A stretch of DNA of 10,893 nucleotides from contig JACMOG010000265.1 of assembly GCA_014378125.1 (NCBI GenBank), positions 1 through 10,893 on the forward strand. The letters run 5' to 3'. The notes under the pieces were generated by a model. That model saw nothing but the letters and a program-made list of their open reading frames with translations. It was not told the origin of the DNA and did not search any database. The stretch is from Vitreoscilla sp. GTDB lineage: Bacteria; Pseudomonadota; Gammaproteobacteria; Burkholderiales; Burkholderiaceae. Made by a program: the position numbers and the translations under genes. This document shows positions 6,731 through 10,893 of the stretch, piece by piece. Within the stretch, counting starts at the first letter, position 1. Each line of letters opens with the position of its first letter.

Positions 6731-6757
6731 GTCATCCTGCGGCGCAGTCGCAGGACC
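6731..6757 (+). repeat. REP-like palindrome
   Basis: GTCATCCTGCGGCGCAGTCG followed by CAGGACC. The stem is TCCTGCG (6735-6741) with CGCAGGA (6749-6755) and a 7-base loop, beginning eight bases after the MCP stop. It has the same head and core as the minus-strand element at 1085-1111 and the half-copy at 3531. Confidence 0.7.
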
Positions 6758-6771
6758 CCCCAGTTCGTTCC

Positions 6772-6806
6772 TCAGCCCCGGTTCGCCACGCGCGATCCGG
6801 GGCTGA
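6772..6806 (+). terminator. Possible terminator hairpin after the MCP gene
   Basis: Perfect 10-bp arms TCAGCCCCGG (6772-6781) and CCGGGGCTGA (6797-6806) with a 15-base loop. No poly-U follows, so this could also be plain repeat structure. Confidence 0.4.
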
Positions 6807-6854
6807 TTGCGCTTCTGACGGGTGCTCGGGAAGGCGAGCGTTTCTCTTCTGGCC

Positions 6855-6954
6855 ACGACCTCGCGGGCGAAGGCGGTGGGGCCGCCCTGCGCGGGTCAGC
6901 TGTCGCGGTCGCTCCGGCCTGCGGCCTCCCCGACTGCGCTGCGGTGCTCGGCGC
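6855..6954 (+). repeat. GC-rich intergenic repeat module, copy 2
   Basis: The blocks found after the halogenase recur here in the same order and strand: ACGACCTCGCGGGCGAAGGCGG (6855-6876) corresponds to 3593 onward, and GCGGTCGCTCCGGCCTGCGGC with GACTGCGCTGCGGTGCTCGG corresponds to the 3640-3682 region. GGCGG/CCGCC (6872-6886) forms a small hairpin. Similarity is block-wise, with unrelated spacers. Confidence 0.45.
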
Positions 6955-7034
6955 CCAGGGCTTCGTCGTGAGGTCATCGGCGTAGCAGACCCCGGTCTAC
7001 CGGGAAGAGATCGGCGCCGACTCGCTCTCCTCGG

Positions 7035-7100
7035 CAGGTAGGACAGGGCATTCGCGGCGTCCATATTGTCATCTATGACCAGGACGCGCAGGTTCGTCAG
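7035..7100 (-). pseudogene. Remnant of a response-regulator receiver domain
   Basis: Twenty-two codons on the minus strand read LTNLRVLVIDDNMDAANALSYL. This is the first beta strand and acidic pair (IDD) plus the start of helix 1 of a CheY-like receiver domain, as found in response regulators and hybrid histidine kinases. After SYL the frame turns into Arg/Pro-rich sequence with no receiver homology in any frame: the phospho-acceptor Asp, Thr/Ser and Lys positions are all absent. Upstream sequence also lacks a recognisable kinase or regulator. It is read as a leftover from deletion or recombination. Chance is possible for so short a match, but LRVLVIDDN.DAA is highly characteristic. Confidence 0.6.
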
Positions 7101-7396
7101 GTTTGATCGGGTGGTGCATGGACGGGCAGGCGAGGAATCGCGGCAGATTGAGCAATCGGGGTGCCCAAACCTATCCAAAGAAACAGTTCGTCACGCGAGA
7201 GCCAGTACGTCGAACTTGAGGCCGATCGCTTTGCGTTGAGACCGACTGGAGACGGCCAGCCCCAGGCCGCCCATGCTGGCCAATTTCGCTAATTTCGCCA
7301 ACTAGCCGGACGCCTCGCCGAGCTCACCGCCAACTTCTGCCCAACGTGCCCATCCAATGCCTGCAAATGGAATCACTGTCCTGCCTCGTTGAGGGA
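7101..7396. other. Intergenic stretch with no supported gene
   Basis: No intact gene is seen. Minus-strand fragments such as MGGLGLAVSSRSQRKAIGLK, ending at a TGA at about 7191, and VIPFAGIGWARWAEVGGELG, ending at a TAG at about 7304, look slightly protein-like. They have no start signal and no family I recognise. A short duplication TTTCGCTAATTTCGCCAA lies near 7285-7302. Confidence 0.5.
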
Positions 7397-7804
7397 TCAG
7401 CGCGAGAGCCCGAGCACGTCGTCAATGGACGCCACCGTCACGAGGCCGCTCACGGCGCGCGACACGTCAGGATCCATGCAGACGAACGCATCGGCCTGGA
7501 GTTGGGTCAAGGCGACATATTCCGCAATGAAGGTGTCGGGCCATGAGAGCTGGTCGGCAATCTTCCAAGCGGTCCGCTGTAGGACGCGGTCGCCAAGGAG
7601 CCTCAACCTAAGGCCCCGTAGGTAGTCGAGGCGACGCTCGGCAGTCTGACTATCGAGTTCGCCGCGCCGAACCAATCCGTAAAGATGAGCCAACAACTGC
7701 GATCGAATCAGCGTAGGCGCCAGTAACTGGTGCTTTGCCGGGATCCTGGCGTCCAGTTGGGCCAGATGAAGGGCCGTGGCGGGGCCAATCACGAATCTTG
7801 TCAT
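7397..7804 (-). CDS. Orphan PIN-domain (VapC-like) protein with altered active site
   Basis: This 135-residue protein has the PIN-domain outline: an N-terminal strand MTRFVIGPATALHLA, a middle helix APTLIRSQLLAHLYGLVRRGEL, and a C-terminal AEYVALTQLQADAFVCMD. It is close to VapC-family proteins with the AEYVALTQLQADAFVT pattern. The first metal-binding Asp (normally VIDA) is Gly7, and the usual Glu of helix 2 is Gln36. E95, D105 and D111 remain, so nuclease activity is doubtful or relies on a variant site. A strong Shine-Dalgarno GAGGAGAGG lies 6 bases before the ATG. No antitoxin gene is next to it: upstream is a frameshifted exported protein, downstream are decayed fragments. It is unrelated in detail to the VapC at 1481. 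It may be a solitary survivor of a TA pair or a family that does not cut RNA canonically. Confidence 0.75.
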   Translation of the reverse strand: MTRFVIGPATALHLAQLDARIPAKHQLLAPTLIRSQLLAHLYGLVRRGELDSQTAERRLDYLRGLRLRLLGDRVLQRTAWKIADQLSWPDTFIAEYVALTQLQADAFVCMDPDVSRAVSGLVTVASIDDVLGLSR

Positions 7805-7822
7805 TGAATGCCTCTCCTCGAG

Positions 7823-8144
7823 TCATCGGCCACCTGGACCTTGGCGAACGCGCTCTTCATCTGTAGCGGGATGACCGTTTGCAGGCGCGCTCGCGTGCGG
7901 AGCGGCCCGGCCACGTGCCTCGGGTTCCGCGGGCCGCGGCGTTTGCGATGCTTGGCGCGCGCGTAGCCGCGTTTGTTCTTCTGCCTGAGCGCGCTGCTGT
8001 TGCTGGGCTTGCTGCGCGCGCGTATTCAGCGGGCGAGCGCGCCGCGGGTACGTGCGCAGCGCCTTCGGCAAGTGCCGAAGACGCGACAAATGAGCCAACG
8101 AGCAAAACTGCTACCAACGTCATTCTCCTGGTTCTCGGCCTCAT
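7823..8144 (-). pseudogene. Frameshifted small exported Gln/Ala-rich protein
   Basis: The minus strand opens with a clear signal peptide (MTLVAVLLVGSFVASSALA, then EGAAHVPAARSPAEY). The protein-like reading then continues in another frame as RAQQAQQQQRAQAEEQTRLR and on to ATDEERVRQGPGGR, stopping at 7823. The switch falls at about 8015-8030 inside a GCGCGCGC run, which fits a one-base slip. The joined product would be about 105 residues: secreted, Gln/Ala/Arg-rich, without a known domain. The start is either 8144 or the ATG eight codons-worth of leader later (about 8123). A sequencing error in the GC run cannot be excluded. The unshifted frame gives an implausible Arg/Ala tail. Function unknown. 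Confidence 0.55.
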
Positions 8145-8255
8145 GTGTGTCGCTGGCCAAATTTCGGCAGACGCAGCGGAAGCGTCACTATTGCCTTTTC
8201 CAGAGGTGCAGACAACTTTGCTTTCAAAATCGACCTGTGCTCTGCACCAAGTTGT

Positions 8256-8524
8256 TCACATTAACTGCGGCAAGCTGAGCTGGTAGCGTTCGGAAACCTT
8301 TTGATAGACCCTGCGGCCATCTGGATCCGTTCAAGCGCGTTGACATACGTCACCGCTTGGCTTTGACGTACGATCATGGAGTCCACTCTCGCCAACCGAC
8401 GCCCCGACACACGGTATCGATCCCAGCTCAACCTCGGTCATCAGTTTTGTCTCGCAGAGGAGTACTCTCCGGCGCTGGAGGAGTCGCGCACCTCACGGCG
8501 TGCGAGTTCGGTGTTTTTCGTCAT
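8256..8524 (-). pseudogene. Broken small gene of unknown family
   Basis: On the minus strand, from an ATG at 8524, one frame reads MTKNTELARREVRDSSSAGE, reaches two consecutive stops (TGATGA, about 8438-8443), and continues in the same frame with WDRYRVSGRRLARVDSMIVR and QSQAVTYVNALER. At about 8325-8331 (GAACGGATCC) the protein-like reading moves to the next frame as DPDGRRVYQKVSERYQLSLP then QLM, ending at 8256. Restoring one base in the G run gives ALER-DPDGRRVYQKV smoothly. The product would be a small, charged, mostly helical protein. I do not recognise the family. Decay (stops plus frameshift) is inferred from the continuous protein-like character across frames, not from homology. Confidence 0.45.
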
Positions 8525-8661
8525 TGCAGCGATTTGCTACCAGCTGTTGCAATCGGCTCCCATGTTTCGGCTGCATCATTGATGCTATCCGTCCAAGCGA
8601 GGCGACACGGTCGCGTCAAGGCGATCTCTGACGCCTGCTGAGGTTCACTCTGAAAGTTCCC

Positions 8662-9099
8662 ATGACAAAGCTCTTCGCCAGTGCGCTTGCACTGATGCTC
8701 TCGCCCGCTGCGTTTGCCCAGGCCAGCGTGTCGGCCCACATCGACATCAATCAGCCTGGCATCTATGGGCGGATTGACATTGGACAACTGCCTAGCGTTG
8801 CCATCGTCCAACCGCAGCCGATCATCGTTGCGCCGGCGCCCGTCTATGTGGAGCAGCCGCCGGTCTACCTGTACGTCCCGCCGGCGCACCAGCAAAACTG
8901 GCGCCGCTACTGCGGCCAGTATCACGCCTGCGGACAGCGGGTCTTCTTCGTTCGTGAGGAATGGGTGCGTGAGCGCTACCAAGAGGAGCATCCTGATTGG
9001 GAGCATGGCAAGAAGCACAACCACGGCCACGACAAGGAAGACAAGCACGATCACGGCAAGCACCACGGTCATGACGGCGATGAGCAAGGCGATGACTAA
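8662..9099 (+). CDS. Exported protein with His-rich C-terminal tail
   Basis: This 145-residue protein has a signal peptide at residues 1-19 (MTKLFASALALMLSPAAFA, cleaved before QAS). The middle has GIYGRIDIGQLP, a Pro/Val-rich stretch ending PVYLYVPPAHQQNWRRYCGQ, then YHACGQRVFFVREEWV. The paired Cys (CGQYHACG) and the PPxH..NW..xCGxYxACGxxVxFVR pattern match a family of uncharacterised betaproteobacterial envelope proteins that I recall without a known function. The last 38 residues hold ten His plus many Asp/Glu/Lys, in HGKKHNHGHDKEDKHDHGKH-type repeats, suggesting binding of Zn2+, Ni2+ or Cu2+ in the periplasm; this is inferred. The Shine-Dalgarno is weak (GAAAG). The next gene, 145 bp on, is also an envelope protein. 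Confidence 0.8.
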   Translation: MTKLFASALALMLSPAAFAQASVSAHIDINQPGIYGRIDIGQLPSVAIVQPQPIIVAPAPVYVEQPPVYLYVPPAHQQNWRRYCGQYHACGQRVFFVREEWVRERYQEEHPDWEHGKKHNHGHDKEDKHDHGKHHGHDGDEQGDD

Positions 9100-9129
9100 G
9101 TTGTAGCTGGTGCGCAACTGATCGAGTGC

Positions 9130-9229
9130 TCCGCCGGTCAGGCGGACGGCGTGGTCGAAAATTCCGCCGCGCCTGACATCCAACGGCCCACTTACTGCGC
9201 TATCTGAGCATGGCCCGAACGGTCGGGCC
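9130..9229 (+). promoter_or_regulatory. Two hairpins between the envelope genes
   Basis: TCCGCC (9130-9135) pairs with GGCGGA (9141-9146), and GGCCCGA (9212-9218) pairs with TCGGGCC (9223-9229) across an ACGG loop. The first may terminate the upstream transcript. The second ends about 15 bases before the next ATG, next to the AAGAG ribosome site, and could influence initiation. Neither has a T-tract. Confidence 0.35.
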
Positions 9230-9244
9230 CCGAGAAGAGCAACC

Positions 9245-9967
9245 ATGAACACGAACGACAACAATTCGACATCGCAACCCACGCCGCGCCCTGGTATCCA
9301 CCCCGGCGTCTGGATCGGTGGGGGCGTCATGGCAGTAGCCATCGTCGCTCTGGCCACGACGCTGGCTGTCAAGAGCAGCCATCCGGATGCCCCAAACGCT
9401 GATGGCGTCCCTCTGATGTCCGCCGCGGGCAGTTCCGCCCCGCTCAATTCCACCGGTACGACGCAGACGGGCGGTCAGGGCCAGAACACGCCCGGCGTCG
9501 GCGCGAACCACGAACATTCAGTGCGCCATGCAACTGCTGAGCGCGGTCGCAGCGAATCCATGCGCCGAGATGACCCGAGCTTCGGCCAGGGGGGCGATGG
9601 ATCGCAGCAGGTCGCAGCCATTCCTGCGTGCACGAACTGCGGAGTGATCGACTCCTACACGGCGGTGCAGGTTCAGGGCCAGAACAACGGCGTGGGCGCC
9701 GTTGCTGGAGGTCTCGGAGGTGCCCTGATCGGAAGCAAGATCGGCGGACGCGGCAATCACACGCTGGGCGGCGTCATCGGGGCCGTCGGCGGAGGGCTTC
9801 TGGGCAACGCCGTTGAGTCGCACGAGAGGGCTGCCACTGTCTATGACGTGCATGTGCGCATGAACGATGGCTCGATTCGCACGGTGCGCCAATCGACCAT
9901 CCCGGCCGTCGGCACCCACGTGCGCGTCGACGGCAATACCTTGCACGCCGAACCCAGCCAGGGCTAG
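9245..9967 (+). CDS. Glycine-zipper 2TM-domain membrane protein
   Basis: This 240-residue protein has a short polar N-terminus, one membrane segment at about residues 22-42 (VWIGGGVMAVAIVALATTLA) and a low-complexity Gly/Ser/Gln linker to about residue 125. CTNCG follows (C129, C132), then the glycine zipper GVGAVAGGLGGALIGSKIGG with a second half GGVIGAVGGGLLGNAV. The C-terminal strand-rich part reads YDVHVRMNDGSIRTVRQS...VGTHVRVDG. The order CxxCG, zipper, then V.VRM.DGS.R matches the glycine-zipper 2TM family related to Rickettsia 17-kDa antigen and SlyB, which sits in the envelope and is linked to membrane integrity. The N-terminal segment looks like an uncleaved anchor, placing the domain in the periplasm. 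AAGAG lies before the ATG. Exact role unknown. Confidence 0.88.
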   Translation: MNTNDNNSTSQPTPRPGIHPGVWIGGGVMAVAIVALATTLAVKSSHPDAPNADGVPLMSAAGSSAPLNSTGTTQTGGQGQNTPGVGANHEHSVRHATAERGRSESMRRDDPSFGQGGDGSQQVAAIPACTNCGVIDSYTAVQVQGQNNGVGAVAGGLGGALIGSKIGGRGNHTLGGVIGAVGGGLLGNAVESHERAATVYDVHVRMNDGSIRTVRQSTIPAVGTHVRVDGNTLHAEPSQG

Positions 9968-10391
9968 CAGACTCCTTTGCTGTAGGTGAACGCTGTAGGT
10001 CTGCAGCAGCGGCTCAGGCTTTCGGCACGAGTCGCGCTGGGCTCGTACCCGCGTACAACGATTGCGGCCGCTTCGGCGACGAGTCGGAGCCAATGCCTTT
10101 GCAAGAGATTTTGACGATCGGACCTGGCCCGGGCGCAGGCACCGAGACCGCCGTTACCTGAACGGGTCGGTCCGCGGTGGCCGGCGATTTCCGATGGATG
10201 CAGCTCGTGAGCGACTGGCTCAGCCCGTTGCTTAAGTGTTCGCCGTCAGTCTGCGTCCGCGATTTGCGCCTGCAACCGGATTCGTGCTCTCCGAGGTGGC
10301 GCAGTTAGAGTCGGTCGAAATGGTTGCGAGATGTCGTGGTCGAAATTAATTTACGCGATTGATTCTGTCGTGGCATGGCGTCCGTGTCGTG
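9968..10391. other. Intergenic stretch with no supported gene
   Basis: No start signal or family motif is seen on either strand. Small features are a 9-base direct repeat GCTGTAGGT (9979-9987 and 9992-10000), a repeat GGTCGAAAT (10313-10321 and 10340-10348) and an AT-rich pocket (AAATTAATTTACG, about 10345-10357) about 35 bases past the end of the OmpA-family gene. No terminator hairpin for that gene was found. Confidence 0.55.
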
Positions 10392-10893
10392 CTATCGACG
10401 GCTGTTGCCTGACACCTCGACGTCGACCCGGCGATCGGGCTGCAGGCAGGCGATCAGCTTCGGAGTGGGCTTGGTGCCGCGGCAATCCTCCGTCTTGGTC
10501 ACCGGTTGCGACTCGCTCTTGCCGACTGCCGAGATCCGACCCGCATCGACCCCGCCGGCGGAAACCAGGTAGTTCTTGACCGCCTCCGCGCGGCGCATCG
10601 ACAGCTTCTGGTTGTAGGCCTGCGAGCCCAGGCGGTCGGTGTGGCCTTCGACGGTGACGGCGTCGAACTGCATGCCGGTGAGCTCGTGCGCGAACTGGTC
10701 CAGCGCGACCTTGCCCTGCGGACCGAGCTCGGAACGATCGAACGAGAACAGCGTGTCGGCCGAGAAGCCCACGCGGGGCGGCGGCGCCGGCGGCCCCGGC
10801 ACGGGCGGCGGGGGCGCGACCACCGCCGCGACGGCCGGCGGCGGGGGCGGCGGCGGCACCTCGTAGGCCGCCGCAGCCATCGGGCGCGGCGCG
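10392..10893 (-). CDS. OmpA-family outer-membrane protein, C-terminal part
   Basis: The reading frame is open to the right edge, so the N-terminus is outside the window; the in-frame ATG at 10880 lies within the linker and is probably not the start. The visible part begins with a Pro-rich linker (PPPPPPP, APPPPVPGPPAPPP). The OmpA C-terminal peptidoglycan-binding domain follows: TLFSFDRSEL, VTVEGHTDRLGSQAYNQKLS, MRRAEAVKNYL and QPDRRVDVEV. The Asp of GHTD and the Arg of DRRV are the residues that bind meso-diaminopimelate in this family. An insertion with two Cys (DCRGTKPTPKLIACLQP) before the last strand is common in betaproteobacterial OmpA proteins and probably forms a disulfide. It should tie the outer membrane to peptidoglycan. 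A beta-barrel or other N-terminal domain cannot be judged here. Confidence 0.93.
   Translation of the reverse strand, partial: APRPMAAAAYEVPPPPPPPAVAAVVAPPPPVPGPPAPPPRVGFSADTLFSFDRSELGPQGKVALDQFAHELTGMQFDAVTVEGHTDRLGSQAYNQKLSMRRAEAVKNYLVSAGGVDAGRISAVGKSESQPVTKTEDCRGTKPTPKLIACLQPDRRVDVEVSGNSRR

Noticed and set aside
7804..7870. Possible antitoxin C-terminus before the PIN gene (KSAFAKVQVADDSRRGIQ, stop overlapping the PIN ATG)
   Set aside because: The ATGA overlap is tempting, but the upstream part of that frame is K/R-rich noise with stops and no antitoxin fold.
8376..8582. Small plus-strand open frame starting MESTLANRR
   Set aside because: No ribosome site; the opposite strand carries the more protein-like broken gene.
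9518..10093. Minus-strand open frame over the end of the glycine-zipper gene
   Set aside because: Antisense to a supported gene, with no motif and no start signal.
9968..10161. Open plus-strand frame ending LQEILTIGPGPGAGTETAVT
   Set aside because: No start codon with a ribosome site, and it only opens because of overlap with the preceding gene in another frame.
1..10893. CRISPR arrays, tRNA or rRNA genes, IS transposases, integrases
   Set aside because: No regular spaced repeats, cloverleaf-like sequence, rRNA sequence or transposase/integrase motifs were seen on either strand.

Overview
The window is high-GC DNA from a Gram-negative bacterium. The OmpA-family protein with a Pro-rich linker and Cys-pair insertion, the MCP beginning [11 protein letters not shown], the glycine-zipper protein and the REP-like palindromes all resemble Burkholderiales (Betaproteobacteria). 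That placement is by resemblance only; no rRNA or other marker gene is present.

Layout. (1) 1-1011, minus: 5'-complete but 3'-truncated CPA2-type cation:proton antiporter. (2) 1029-1111: two REP-like palindromes facing each other. (3) 1173-3519, plus: a compact unit of promoter/operator, Phd/YefM antitoxin, VapC-type PIN toxin and flavin-dependent tryptophan-type halogenase. Each stop overlaps the next start as TGATG, so the three genes are probably one operon. (4) 3520-4614: about 1.1 kb without a credible gene, made of GC-rich repeats including a large imperfect inverted repeat (arms 3851-3929 and 4136-4213). (5) 4615-4977, plus: small exported TonB C-terminal-domain protein followed by a perfect 14-bp hairpin terminator. 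(6) 5175-6722, plus: methyl-accepting chemotaxis protein with a hairpin-rich leader. (7) 6723-8661: a decay zone with a REP-like palindrome, a second copy of the repeat module seen in (4), a 22-codon remnant of a response-regulator receiver domain, an orphan PIN-domain gene, a frameshifted exported protein and a broken small gene. (8) 8662-9967, plus: two envelope proteins, one with a His-rich tail and one with a glycine zipper. (9) 9968-10391: no gene seen. (10) 10392-10893, minus: C-terminal part of an OmpA-family outer-membrane protein running off the window.

Functionally, the window combines envelope and sensing housekeeping genes (antiporter, TonB-like protein, MCP, glycine-zipper protein, OmpA) with accessory DNA (TA-halogenase unit, orphan PIN gene, repeats, pseudogenes). 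No complete new defence or mobile system could be demonstrated. The most unusual items are the translationally coupled TA-halogenase unit, the ordered repeat modules after two plus-strand genes, and the reconstructable pseudogenes between 7.8 and 8.5 kb.
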